The notes under the pieces: generated by a model
Database searches by the model: none
The model's input: only the letters and a program-made list of their open reading frames with translations
What the model was told of the DNA's origin: nothing
Assembly (NCBI GenBank): GCA_022539475.1
Contig: VCMS01000033.1
Location: 1 to 64,000 of the forward strand
Direction of reading: 5' to 3'
Origin: Gracilaria domingensis
Taxonomy: Eukaryota > Rhodophyta > Florideophyceae > Gracilariales > Gracilariaceae
Length of the DNA stretch: 64,000 nucleotides
Part shown: in pieces, positions 53,470-63,683 of the stretch
Numbering within the stretch: the first letter of the stretch is position 1
Layout of the letters: every line of letters begins with the position of its first letter
Translations under genes and position numbers: made by a program

Positions 53470-54294
53470 GTTTTCGTTGTCTAATATTTCTGTGGTCTTG
53501 GTCTGAGGCGCTCTTAATTCACCCTCCTTGTGCTTGCTCTATTTCTGACCGCCCTCCTCGTCATGCTCCGCACTTCATCTGCAATACAGAAAAGCCTCCT
53601 CAGGCTCACGTCCATGAGCCCACTAGTACCTCAACTTTTTGACAACTCACTCACTTTCCTAAATCCCGCCAACCGCGCTTGCTTACATGCCATCTTGTCA
53701 CCGCACCCACAACGCTCTACGTATCTGCGTCTCAAACCGCTTCCCACCGCAAAAAAACCTTCTCTCCCGCGTCATGCTTCGTTCTCAACTCTCAACATTT
53801 TAAGATCATTCGTCTCACCCCACAGCAATGCCCGCTCGCTCAAACCCTCGCCAACCCTCATATCTTACCCATTCATGTAAACACCACCAGTCCTCCTCGA
53901 AACACTCGCCATGCCACCCGCTCCGTGTTCGTCCTGGCCTTCATTAGTGAAGCACGCCTTCTCTACAGTTGATTAACAGGCACACGTCCTTCGCCTGCTG
54001 CCCTTCCCTGCATCTTCCTTTCAGACAACAATACACGCTATACAGTTCTAAACTGTCCGCGCCAATTTTAGCCTATTCTTGGTCTCTAGTCTCTACCCAG
54101 TAGTATCGTCGGTACCTGCCCTTCCCTCTCCCTCTCCCTCTCAACGTCCCCGCGCCTCACACGCCTTCTTCAACACTCAACTGCGGTAAAGGGAACCGTT
54201 GCCTACAACGAGCGTAGAAAACACACTTATTCCTGCGCCCCATCTCCATAAATTCTCCACGCGTATCACAACACGCCTGAGCTTTGCAGTTCAG
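53470..54294. other. Intergenic; no gene seen
   Basis: C/T-rich sequence between the MED6 stop and the start region of the acidic protein. It should contain the promoter of the latter. No ORF of interest. Confidence 0.55.
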
Positions 54295-55143
54295 CTATGC
54301 GCCACCGAGTGCCGTACCGGCCTGATGCGAGTTTCCAGTCGCTGCGCCCGCAGCCGCGCCCGCAGCCGTAGCCGTAGCCGTGGCCGTGGCTGTGGCTGTG
54401 GCCGTGGCTGTGGCCGTAGCGGTAGCGGTAGCGGTAGCGGTAGCGGTAGCTGTTTCTGTCGCTGTTGCCGATGCTGAGGGCGCAGTGAGGCCCTCATCCT
54501 CACGTTTCTCCCCTTGGGCGGACATTTTCTCAGCGTGAGCAGCGTGAATCTGTCGATTCTTGTCTAGTATTTCCTCCAGCATGGACTCAATCGCACTCCT
54601 CTCCGCATTCGAGAGAATTTGCGCACCTTTGTGAGCGTTACTGTTATCTTCTCGTTCATTCATAGAAACTGGCGGTGGCTCCCAAGAGTATTTTCCTTGA
54701 CTTGATAGCGTAGTGGCGTTCTGCATGATCTCAAACGCTTTGCGCAAGTGGTGCAATGATTGCAGGATGCGCGAGGAAAGAACGGCATGTACGGAAGGCG
54801 CTTGATACACATTTCCTTCCAAAACGTAGTACATCGCCAATGGCTCCAGGTTTGGCGGCCGAATGGAGCGAAGAAACTTGGTGATGACAAACAGACCAGG
54901 CGCGGGATCGGCCGTGACCTGATACTCTATTCCAGCCATGGATTCCAAAAGTTTGGGATCTAAGCGCTGTAGCTTGATTTGATGGTTGTTGCAGCGCTCG
55001 TCGTAAAACTGGGAATGGGAGAAATACTCGAGGACGTGTTCCTTGGTGAGAGGAAAGTACGATAACCAGTTTTTGTCGTGCCACATGACGCCGGTGAGGT
55101 CCTCTGTTTCTTCGACGTCCATGTTGGAAGAGGACGCAACCAT
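54295..55143 (-). CDS. MED6: Mediator complex subunit 6
   Basis: MED6 is part of the Mediator head module and links activators to RNA polymerase II in the nucleus. The 282-residue frame has the family core at about residues 20-140: WHDKNWLSYFPL, VLEYFSHSQFYDERCNN, MAGIEYQVT, GLFVITKFLRS, EPLAMYYVLEGNVYQAPSV and a helix LQSLHHLRKAFE. After residue about 160 comes a basic/acidic helix, then an Ala-Thr repeat of some 40 residues. That repeat is encoded by a hexanucleotide-like tract (54343-54462), not a family feature. Start 55143 is the first ATG in frame and lies 290 bases from the divergent Nudix gene, with which it probably shares a promoter region. Confidence 0.93.
   Translation of the reverse strand: MVASSSNMDVEETEDLTGVMWHDKNWLSYFPLTKEHVLEYFSHSQFYDERCNNHQIKLQRLDPKLLESMAGIEYQVTADPAPGLFVITKFLRSIRPPNLEPLAMYYVLEGNVYQAPSVHAVLSSRILQSLHHLRKAFEIMQNATTLSSQGKYSWEPPPVSMNEREDNSNAHKGAQILSNAERSAIESMLEEILDKNRQIHAAHAEKMSAQGEKREDEGLTAPSASATATETATATATATATATATATATATATATATATAAGAAAGAATGNSHQAGTALGGA
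54343..54462. repeat. GC-rich short tandem repeat inside MED6
   Basis: Repeats of GCCGTN and GGTAGC units in the MED6 3' coding region, coding for Ala-Thr on the minus strand. Confidence 0.8.
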
Positions 55144-55434
55144 CTCGAAGTTTGAGCTGTTGTGCTGGGAGAAACAAGGCGGTCACGAAAGCAATAACGT
55201 TGGGAGCACGAATTGCTCACAATCTCCAGCTGCACTAAGGTCTGGGAGTCGGCTTGGTAAGCGAGACTTGGACGTGGCCTACAGGCAACTTCACCATTTG
55301 CGGACGGACGTACGCTGTAGCTGTCAAGCTGTCGGCGGATAGAGGTCAGAGCGGCAACATGACAGTATTAATTTAGAGGCGCAACAATCGCGTGGCTCTG
55401 GCGCACCGATGGCTGCACCTCGACGCGCCGCAGC
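55144..55434. promoter_or_regulatory. Divergent promoter region MED6 / Nudix gene
   Basis: 290 bases between two outward-facing starts. No clear TATA box. It must serve both genes if their starts are right. Confidence 0.4.
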
Positions 55435-56268
55435 ATGACGGTAAAGCGCTCTCCGGCGCACGCTCTGCTGCCGCTGCCGCCGCTCAGCAACGCCAGCAAA
55501 CGATCCATGAAGGGCTCCGAGTCGCCGCGGGCGCTCAGAGCGCTTTTGCTGTCGTTTCTCGTCGCCGCTGCGGCGCTCAGCATCACCTTCGTGTTTTTTT
55601 CGTCCGTCCCGCCACACCCTGACACCACCACCACCGCCAACTTACTGCGCGCGTTGCGGGAGCGTGAGAAGGCGTATCAGGTGGTTTCGGATGACGTCGT
55701 GTACGACCGCTATGCCAGGGTGTACTCTCGGCAGGTGAGGTTCCCTGACGGCAAGCAGTTCCCATTTGACGTTTGGGGAAGGGTTTGGAAGAACGATTCT
55801 TTTGCCGTCGTCACGGTCGTGCCGTTTGACAGAGCCACAAAGACCTTCACACTTATTCGCGAGTATAACATTGCTCACGCTCGTTTTGTGTACAGTTTTC
55901 CACAAGGGCAAATGGAACGCGCAAAGCATGAGAGCGTACATATTGGCGCTGCTGCCGAATTGGAGGAGGAAGCGCAATTGAAGTGCGATGAGTGGGTCAA
56001 TCTTCTTGCTGGCGATGAAGGCAGAGGTGCGCCGCAAGACAAGTATCAACGCGAAACTGTACATTACTTTCTGTGCACTGCTGCCCATCACGTGGATGAT
56101 GCAGCTGACGTGGACGATGAGGAGAACATCGAGGTTGTCCATGGTGTCACTCCAACTCAACTCCGAGAATTGGCGGCAGCTGGTGCCCTTCAGAGTAACA
56201 ATATCGCTGCGGCTCTCATGGGCATTGACCGGTTACGAACGCTACGTCTTCTTCCATTGTCAGCGTGA
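55435..56268 (+). CDS. Membrane-anchored Nudix-fold protein (ADP-ribose/sugar pyrophosphatase-like)
   Basis: 277 residues. An N-terminal basic stretch and one membrane segment (ALRALLLSFLVAAAALSITF, about residues 34-53) suggest a signal anchor. The alternative start MKGSESPRAL (55507) would leave the anchor intact. The Nudix fold follows: VYSRQVRFPDG, FAVVTVVPFD, TFTLIREYNIAHARFVYSFPQG, then a helix ending AAAELEEEAQL and a C-terminal helix. In active enzymes this is GX5EX7REUXEEXGU. Here the first gap is two residues longer, the Arg of REU is Ala, and the last Gly is Gln, while ELxEE is kept. The fold is fairly sure, but activity and substrate are not. Confidence 0.8.
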   Translation: MTVKRSPAHALLPLPPLSNASKRSMKGSESPRALRALLLSFLVAAAALSITFVFFSSVPPHPDTTTTANLLRALREREKAYQVVSDDVVYDRYARVYSRQVRFPDGKQFPFDVWGRVWKNDSFAVVTVVPFDRATKTFTLIREYNIAHARFVYSFPQGQMERAKHESVHIGAAAELEEEAQLKCDEWVNLLAGDEGRGAPQDKYQRETVHYFLCTAAHHVDDAADVDDEENIEVVHGVTPTQLRELAAAGALQSNNIAAALMGIDRLRTLRLLPLSA

Positions 56269-56828
56269 ATCATAGTCAGCTTGTCGCTTCTTGCCCCCTT
56301 TGGACGTGCGAAGCGGTTATTATCTCATTTAGACACTCGCGCCATCTCGCAGAAAGCAGGTGTGCTCGAACGCCGAAGATGCGGAAAGCTCAAGATAGAA
56401 ATTGTGCCATGGATCATCATTTACGTTTGGCTATTCATTCGTCCCCAACTCACCCCCACTTCACTTCTTTCCGACAAACATATTGACTGATGCGTGCTTC
56501 ACTGCAATATCTCAGCGGAATACGTGTTGCTGTGTTGAGCTTTTGAGATTCAATGCCGTCTGGTAAGGAACGACTTTCAAGAGAGAAAGACGTCTGTTTA
56601 CTTTGTGTCTGAACTTTCAAGAAAGGCCCCCGTTCTCTGCATCGAAGACTCCGTTAACGTAGTAACGTACAGCAGTTAGAGCTTACAGTAAACTTCCACA
56701 ATCAGCACGGCCAAAAGCTTACAGTTACCGCTTCAAAGCTCGTCGCTGATGTTGAATACGGCGCCGCTTCGCCTCTGTTGGATGCACACACTTCTCCCTC
56801 ACGGTAAACAAAACTTCCCTCGCAGTCA
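56269..56828. other. Intergenic, kinase upstream region
   Basis: 560 bases with no credible gene. It should contain the Nudix terminator region and kinase promoter. Confidence 0.5.
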
Positions 56829-56852
56829 ATGGACTCCGCCAACCCCACGTGA
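56829..56852 (+). promoter_or_regulatory. 7-codon uORF abutting the kinase start, in frame
   Basis: ATG 56829 opens MDSANPT and its TGA (56850-56852) is followed at once by the kinase ATG in the same frame. Such an arrangement could allow reinitiation or weak UGA readthrough. An annotation start at either ATG must take this into account. Confidence 0.5.
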
Positions 56853-59800
56853 ATGGCGTCTGAGCGCACCGCGCAGGTGCTGCATGGCCGAGAAGGTTCG
56901 TATGCGCTTCTTGAGGTGATTGGGAAAGGCGCTTATGGTATAGTGTACAAAGGAATATGGCGCGAGGTTGGGCGTCATGTCGCAATCAAGCGCGCTTCGC
57001 GTTCCAAGTTATCTTCTGAGGAAGAAAAAGCGCTGCAGACAGAGATTCAGCTGTTTAAGAATCTCAAGCATCATCATATCGTCAACTATATTGAGGCTGT
57101 CGATATCCCCAGCTCTAGATATCTTGACATTGTTATGGAATTTGTTGAAGGTGGAAGCTTGTTTAACATTGTTCGAAATATTCGAAAGAGTAAGGAGGAT
57201 GGGGAGCGAGTGTTCGATGAAAGCGTCGTAGCAGACTTCATTCGTCAGGTTGTGCTCGGGTTGGACTATCTGCATAGCCAAGGTGTGGTTCATCGCGATA
57301 TCAAAGGCGCCAACATTTTAGTCACCAAGGAAAGTCATGTTAAATTAGCTGACTTTGGTGTCGCTTCCACGAAGCCAGCAGATCAGTCAAGTCCTTTTGA
57401 TGTTGCAGGATCTCCATACTGGATGGCGCCAGAAATTATCAATCTCACAGGTTCTTCAACGGCTTCTGACGTATGGTCAGTTGGATGCACTGTCATAGAA
57501 GTGCTAACTGGCTTTCCTCCGTATCATGAGCTCTCTGATGTCACCGCGTTGTTCAGGATTGTTTCTGATGACTGTCCCCCGCTACCACCGAATTTGTCCG
57601 CGGAGTGCCAAGACTTTCTGAAGAAGTGCTTTAACAAGGACATGCTCACGCGAATTAGCGCAAGAGAACTTCTCAATCATCGATGGCTCAGAAAGGATGA
57701 TGCAGGACAGCCTGGCGTGGGTCACATGAGCGCTACTGTGGAAGGAGCGAATGCCGTCGCTACTGAACCCAGTTATGTAGAGTCTGAAACTTCACCGGTC
57801 ACCGTAGCTGGCACACTCGGTCTTTATGAAGAATCCAAGGACGAAGATTTCAACGATCTTGAGTTTGAAGAATCTGATGGTATTGAAGATTCGGACCAGC
57901 TTGATGGGGAGGGAACAAACGGCATCTCATCCTCAGCTTTCAATGCTGAGGCTTTTGAATTTGGAAACAGCGGAAGAGACCAAGATGTCATTCAGGAAAA
58001 TCTTGATATCATTGCGAATCAAGAAGCGTTTTTGAGCGGTGCTGAGCTTCATCGATTGAGTTTTAGTGAGGATCCGTTTAAAGATGTTTTGGATGATCCA
58101 GAAGTAGAAATGGAACGAGAAAGGGAGAGAAGGCAAAAGGAAATGTGGGAGATGGTCAAGCGCTTTGCGGCGTCCATTGGAAAGGAGACGGAGATTCACG
58201 TAGCGGCCTGCAATTCACTTGTGGACATCTTTCAAAAGCACCCGGAGCAGCGGTATTTCCTTATATACGATCCTGGGTTGAATCCGATCATAGAAGCATT
58301 GGAGCGCGGAGGAAAAGATGTGATGGTCGAAGCTTCCCTGAGGGTTACTTTGAGTATTCTAGGGGACGATGGTCAGGGGTTGTCCAGTGATGGAGAAGGT
58401 AGAGATGTGAGGACAACACCATCCGAGATTCAAGGGTTTGGTTATCCCAGAGTGTCCAATATTAGACGGGATTTATGCCTCGCCGGGTTTCTTCCTGTCG
58501 TAATGAAATATTGTCGAAGATCAGCGCCTCTGCAAGCCCGCCTTCTTTCAGCCAGGTTCATGGAAAAGATTATAGAACTTGAAAGTACGTTACAGATGTT
58601 CATTGCGTGCCGAGGATTTATTGTGTTTGTGGACATGCTGGAGCCAGACATTCTGAAGGTCGGTGAGCTCACTAGAGTAGCGCTGAAGGGCATTGATCGA
58701 ATGCTTTCTATGGAAAACCAACGGCACAAGAGAGATTTTTGTCGTCGTTTTGCGTCATGTGGTCTACTTGACCGCATCGTAGACGGAATATCTCACAACA
58801 TGAACTTTCTCGAGAAGCATAAGAAAGACAAAAAGAGACTGCTGGCAGAGCGGGAAGATGTTCAAGGTCATGTTTCAAGACTTGCCAGCTTATTGGAAAC
58901 GTTCGCAGCGCGCGCGGACGCGATTGTGAAAACAACAATGATTACTCAGTCTGTGTTGAACCCCATTATTCGTCAAATAACAAATCGATTAACACCGTCT
59001 TCCGGCGTTCTATCCATTTTGTGCTGCATTCGTGATCTATCTCGCGACCCACTGACGCATATGGCACTACAAGAAGCATCAACGATCGAGACTTTGGTTC
59101 AATATCTCTCCGTGGATGTTCCAACGTCTGAAACCAACCCACGGCATTTCATCATTTCTTCACTTCATAATCTTTGCACTGTATCTCCGGCTCGTCAAGA
59201 GATCGCCGCGCGGTCTGGTCTTGTACCACATCTGCAACGGTATATTACCTCCAAAGACATGAACCTACGGTCGCTTTGCATTGACATGTATTCAGGACTT
59301 GCTTGTGCAGGACGAGCTACTCGTATAGAACTGGCAAAGCATAATGGAGCGGACTTTTATGTGGAGCTTTTGGTGATGCTTTCGGCTCCTGGTACTGTTC
59401 GAAAGTGGCAAGCGAAAGTATTGCAGTCTTTCTCAGAATGGCTTGATGATGAAGGGCAATCTGATCATGTAGAGACCCGACTAGTTTCTGACAGAAACAA
59501 AACTCGCATGTGCAATTTGCTTGCTCGGATACGTCTTATTGACGTCGAGGCGGTATTGGAACCGTATCTGAAGATGGTGACAGTATCACGAACAATTAAC
59601 AACGTCTATGGTGCAAGTGGGGAATTGATGTCAGCTATGGTTCGTTGGCTTGAAAATATGTACAGTGATGAGGCTGGGAGTGGTCCTCGTGGCAGACTGC
59701 TCTTACTGAGAACTTTACTGGCTCACGTTAGGCTTTGGACGCGGGAATCTGCGAACCATGGGTTGGTGAATGCTTTGAAGCTGCTGCTAAAGGATGTAGT

Positions 59801-59882
59801 AGAAAAAAGAGAAGAGGCGATTATTGTGCGGGAGCAAGCCTCGTTGCTGCTGACTGTATTGGAGGAGAACTGTTCTACGTAG
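56853..59882 (+). CDS. Cdc7/SepH/MAP3K-epsilon-type protein kinase
   Basis: 1009 residues in one exon. The kinase domain spans about residues 17-275: P-loop GKGAYG (24-29), catalytic Lys in VAIK (46), HRDIKGAN (Asp149), DFG (167-169), GSPYWMAPE, and SVGCTVIEVLTGFPPY. A long acidic stretch follows (about 315-350; EESKDEDFNDLEFEESDG), then a Glu/Arg-rich helix and a long all-helical C-terminal region of armadillo/HEAT character (SILCCIRDLSRDPLTHMALQEAS, SGLVPHLQRYI, GLACAGRATRIELAKHNGADFY). This order, STE kinase then ARM-like repeats, is that of fission yeast Cdc7, Aspergillus SepH and plant MAP3K-epsilon, which act in septation/cytokinesis signalling. I infer a similar role. Stop is TAG. Confidence 0.9.
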   Translation: MASERTAQVLHGREGSYALLEVIGKGAYGIVYKGIWREVGRHVAIKRASRSKLSSEEEKALQTEIQLFKNLKHHHIVNYIEAVDIPSSRYLDIVMEFVEGGSLFNIVRNIRKSKEDGERVFDESVVADFIRQVVLGLDYLHSQGVVHRDIKGANILVTKESHVKLADFGVASTKPADQSSPFDVAGSPYWMAPEIINLTGSSTASDVWSVGCTVIEVLTGFPPYHELSDVTALFRIVSDDCPPLPPNLSAECQDFLKKCFNKDMLTRISARELLNHRWLRKDDAGQPGVGHMSATVEGANAVATEPSYVESETSPVTVAGTLGLYEESKDEDFNDLEFEESDGIEDSDQLDGEGTNGISSSAFNAEAFEFGNSGRDQDVIQENLDIIANQEAFLSGAELHRLSFSEDPFKDVLDDPEVEMERERERRQKEMWEMVKRFAASIGKETEIHVAACNSLVDIFQKHPEQRYFLIYDPGLNPIIEALERGGKDVMVEASLRVTLSILGDDGQGLSSDGEGRDVRTTPSEIQGFGYPRVSNIRRDLCLAGFLPVVMKYCRRSAPLQARLLSARFMEKIIELESTLQMFIACRGFIVFVDMLEPDILKVGELTRVALKGIDRMLSMENQRHKRDFCRRFASCGLLDRIVDGISHNMNFLEKHKKDKKRLLAEREDVQGHVSRLASLLETFAARADAIVKTTMITQSVLNPIIRQITNRLTPSSGVLSILCCIRDLSRDPLTHMALQEASTIETLVQYLSVDVPTSETNPRHFIISSLHNLCTVSPARQEIAARSGLVPHLQRYITSKDMNLRSLCIDMYSGLACAGRATRIELAKHNGADFYVELLVMLSAPGTVRKWQAKVLQSFSEWLDDEGQSDHVETRLVSDRNKTRMCNLLARIRLIDVEAVLEPYLKMVTVSRTINNVYGASGELMSAMVRWLENMYSDEAGSGPRGRLLLLRTLLAHVRLWTRESANHGLVNALKLLLKDVVEKREEAIIVREQASLLLTVLEENCST

Positions 59883-60199
59883 TTTTTATCGGACGTGTAC
59901 GAGTGATGAAGTATATGGACGGAAGTATTTGTCGCACGATATCATGTTGTGGTATCGAAGATCTCGAAGATGAGCGCGTCCTCATGCGCAAGGTACAAAG
60001 TGGTTGTCCCATTATCAAAGACACTTGACAACGCTGGAAAGGTACCACTGCAGTAATAAACAATGTGTACATAGCAATTTGTTTCGTTTGGATGAGCCGG
60101 GCCCTCATATTGCCTAACCGTCTGTGTTTCTGTGCTTCGTCACAGTGATGTGGAAAGTGCTCTCCACATAACGAAAATAGAACACGAGGTTCGGCATAG

Positions 60200-60535
60200 T
60201 CAAGACTCTGTACGGGTCGTGAATGCGTTGAAATTCGTTCTATGTCCAAGGAACCACAAGCAGTATTCAGTCAGAGATGACGACAATGTTTCATGGCTGC
60301 AAGAATCCTGTTCCAAAATCTCAACACCGGGGACAAAGGTTTTCAGCTTACAAACAGAATTCTGACAAGGATGAACAGGAACATCTACAGGGGTGCAGTG
60401 GCACTGCTTGATACGCGCCGCGAATTCAACATAAAGCAAATATATCAAGGCAATGACCATTATCACGAAGAAGAATAGGAAGTAATCTTTCTGTTCTATC
60501 CAATCTGTCTCTTGCGGCAAAGCAGCGTCATTCAA
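60200..60535 (-). CDS. Possible small single-pass membrane protein
   Basis: 111 residues with one strong membrane segment near the start (FLFFFVIMVIALIYLLYVEF, residues 19-38), followed by a Cys-rich part with about eight cysteines. It faces the kinase 3' end. No family recognised. The composition is more natural than that of nearby ORFs, but it may still be chance. Confidence 0.35.
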   Translation of the reverse strand: MNDAALPQETDWIEQKDYFLFFFVIMVIALIYLLYVEFAARIKQCHCTPVDVPVHPCQNSVCKLKTFVPGVEILEQDSCSHETLSSSLTEYCLWFLGHRTNFNAFTTRTES

Positions 60536-62220
60536 AAAGATAAACAGCCATCATAGAATTGCAACCATACGACTCAGCACCAAAAGTACGCTCACTTTGA
60601 GTATCCTTATAGCTTGTTGATCAGTCCTGCATCGCTTGCAAAAACTTTCCAAAAGTGGCCGCGATGCCTTTCATCACTTGGAAAGCGCGAACTTAGCTCT
60701 TTCATCTTTCAAATTCGGTTTTCTTAGGAAAGTCTTGCGCACAAAGGGCTGTGGCCTTCCGTCGCCACAATCATCTAATGATGTGCTTCAATTATCATAT
60801 ACATGCTTTTCATCTCCATTTGGGCAACATAGACCTTTTCAGAACACAGCTCGATTGACATGGCGACCATCCTTTCAATCTTTGCGCGGACGTGTCTGCA
60901 AACGTCGGCAAAACTGCATCTGTGTCCAATTATGGACGCTTATGCTAACTGCGCGTGCTCAAACATTCTGCGTCGACGACCACGCCGTGTTTCTAAGATG
61001 GACGGCGTGGTCGGTTGCGAGATATGCACTCTTTCGATTGAGAGAGTTCCTAAATAAGATAAGGAATATCCTCAAGGATAAGGGATTGGAGATTCTCACC
61101 GCCCAACTCACTACAAAAGCCGGCACTTCCACCTTCAAATTCTGATCGAGAGAGTTTGCAACTTCCACCTCACCCCTCAAGAAATGCAAAAGTGGTAGAC
61201 AAGCACGGGGAGAAAGATATGGCGAATGTTGCATCCCAAAGAAGAGGAAAGAAGAGAAGACATCGAGAAAGTCAGCCTGGTCTTTATCTTAAATGTGCAC
61301 GACCCATCGACCGCGATGAGGTACGTGAACGCCACTTCGGACGCTTCGATGCAGAAGTTAGCGGGTGACAATGTCAACCGCTTTTTGAAGCTGCGCGATG
61401 CGATGGTGTTTGGAAGCAAAAAGTGCAAGTTCGACAGCTGAGGTCCCGAACAGACTGGAGTCTTCAGCACGGATCCTTAATTCAAGCGCATCGAAGAAGG
61501 AAGTGGACTCTTTGCCTTGCGCCAATTCATCGGTGCCCTTTCTGAAGCTACACAGCTTAAGCAAGGTCTTGCGTTGCCCACTATGCCGTGGTCAGAGCCA
61601 ATGGCATATGCCTCTCCCGTGACCTAACGGGTCGACAGGAGACTGTTAGAGAATATTGAGAACTCTGGTGGGAGATGGGCAAATTAGAACGATGGATAGA
61701 CTGAAAGAGTAAACAGGGAGCAGATTAAGTTTACAATGCCTTTGCCTTGCTCCTCTCTCTTCTGTATGGAAACGGTGCCCGAAGCCCTCGTATCATTATG
61801 GCGGTCTTGAGCTCCCACGCGTAAGGAAAGGTGCTATCATGATGTTGCCCTCTGGCCCATCCATGGGTGGTTAGAGTCCCTGGCGTATTTCCTAGGGGAG
61901 CAGACGCATTCCTGGCAGACGGCTGGAATATATTGAGAACGACGGACGGAGCTGAGCCAACTGAGCGGCACCACATCACAAGCATTTCTCACACTCTTTC
62001 ATACTATCCCTTCCTCTCTCGTCTTCTTCTGCAGGAGCACCTGTTAAATTAGAAGTACATGCGAGCCATTTGTGCTGACAGAGGCGCTCCCTCGCAAAGG
62101 AGCCCTGCAATTCTTACTTCATATGGCTGTTTTCTTACTATTTCTCCAACAAGGTAACGCACCAGCACGACAACAACACACCAATCTTCTATCAGAAAGT
62201 GAGACTACGGCGGGTGCAAG

Positions 62221-62302
62221 CTAATGCACTCTGGAAGCGAAGGAATAGATCTCAACCGTAAGTCATGAACACCTTCTTCTTCTCCTCTTACTGCGGCCCT
62301 GA
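62221..62302 (+). repeat. Direct repeat, copy 1
   Basis: About 80 bases matching 62497-62582 at around 85 percent, best in GTAAGTCATGAACACCTTCT. Confidence 0.7.
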
Positions 62303-62496
62303 ACCGAAATATGTCGACACGTTTATGTTCGCCAACGCTGCGAGAACGCAAAGGCCTGGCTGTTGGTGAGGTTATCAGAAAGTGGCCCGAGAGGGGGCTG
62401 GCCTTCCTTATGAGAGAGTTTTTCTTTCACGAGAAACGCTATGTTCTACGTCGGAATTGGGCTAGAATACCCGTAAACAGAGAGAGAGAGAGAGAG

Positions 62497-62582
62497 AAGC
62501 TTATGCACAACTCTGGAAACGAAAGAATCGCTCTCAATCGTAAGTCATGAACACCTTCTTCTTCTCCTTTTACTGGGGCCCT
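62497..62582 (+). repeat. Direct repeat, copy 2
   Basis: Partner of 62221-62302, about 275 bases downstream. Both contain CCGTAAGTCATGAAC/TCGTAAGTCATGAAC, which looks like a splice donor context. Confidence 0.7.
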
Positions 62583-63116
62583 AAGTTCCCGCTTCCGAAT
62601 CTAAGAGAGTGCTACCTATCTAGATAATAAAATATGAACCCATACTGTGCAACGACACTTCAGAGGTAGAATAATGTCACCTGGTTTCTTTCGCGGGAGC
62701 ACAGTACGCGGATTTCTCTTATTATCGTGAGGTTTCCTACCGACCCCCAGCACCATAACGCTTTCATTCGCACCGTAGCTCATAAGCATGTTTGCACACC
62801 TGTCTTACCCTTTGCTGTGTTCAATGAAAGCCGCCTGTCACGATCGATTTTCACTTATACTTCTGATTGTATCCATTTTCCTAGCTAGGAGAGTGAAAAG
62901 GGCTGTCTTGGATTTTTAGAGGACGCCTAAGCGCGTCATGTGGATAGGATGTGACCCTTTACCCTTGTACTAGCCTACCTTGTACTAGCCTAATATTCTT
63001 TGTAAAAGGGTTACCAAGGGCGCAGCAACAGGTCTTATCTGTGTGGGATTTTTGCAATTTGTTCACCGTTCTTCTGTGAGGAGCGCAAGAAATGGAACAG
63101 ATGCAAGTACAAGGGT

Positions 63117-63683
63117 ATGGATGGTTCAGTGATCGCCGTGTTAACGATTCTCGCCTCTTGTTCTGAAACTGTAGAAATACTGGTGACGGCGGCATCTGCT
63201 GCAAGACAGGCGTCGAGTTCAGCCAAGATGTTTGAAGAAGATGGCGAAACCGGCTTGGCCGCTATGCGAATGCTTCGATGCGAAAAGCTTCTGAAGTCGC
63301 TTCGCGAGACGCTGCCGCTCATGAAGGCGAGCATCAAGAGAGCTCAGAATCTCGTTGATCCGGACTCGCATGCAACGCCAACAAAAGCAGCTGAGTGGAA
63401 TAAACTAGGTGATGCTTGGTGGCATGCGCGAGGGTGTACAATTCACGACATGCTGCATACAGTAGCAGCGCGAGAGCGTGCGGTTTCACGATTGCTATGC
63501 AGGGAAACTGGGGAGTGGGAGCTTTACGATTCATATGATGAGATAGTGAGGGAGATTGCGGACTTTGTCGAAGATCTGAGGAAGGAATGGGGGCGCTTGG
63601 TGAGCTACACAGAGGACTGGAAGGACATTGCTATTGCAGTGTTCAACGGAATTGGAGAGTCTGGGAGCTTGATCCCTTCTTGA
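63117..63683 (+). CDS. Hypothetical helical protein
   Basis: 188 residues from MDGSVIAVLTILASC to GESGSLIPS, with regular amphipathic helices (AAMRMLRCEKLLKSLRETLP, EIVREIADFVEDLRKEW) and balanced composition, unlike the chance ORFs around it. No family recognised, no signal peptide, no membrane segment beyond a hydrophobic start. It may have a further exon upstream. Confidence 0.55.
   Translation: MDGSVIAVLTILASCSETVEILVTAASAARQASSSAKMFEEDGETGLAAMRMLRCEKLLKSLRETLPLMKASIKRAQNLVDPDSHATPTKAAEWNKLGDAWWHARGCTIHDMLHTVAARERAVSRLLCRETGEWELYDSYDEIVREIADFVEDLRKEWGRLVSYTEDWKDIAIAVFNGIGESGSLIPS

Larger units (their letters stand above)
60536..63116. other. No convincing gene
   Basis: Several ORFs of 60-170 residues on both strands (for example 60636-61145, plus) lack domains and have mixed composition. 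An AG microsatellite lies at 62478-62497. Confidence 0.5.
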
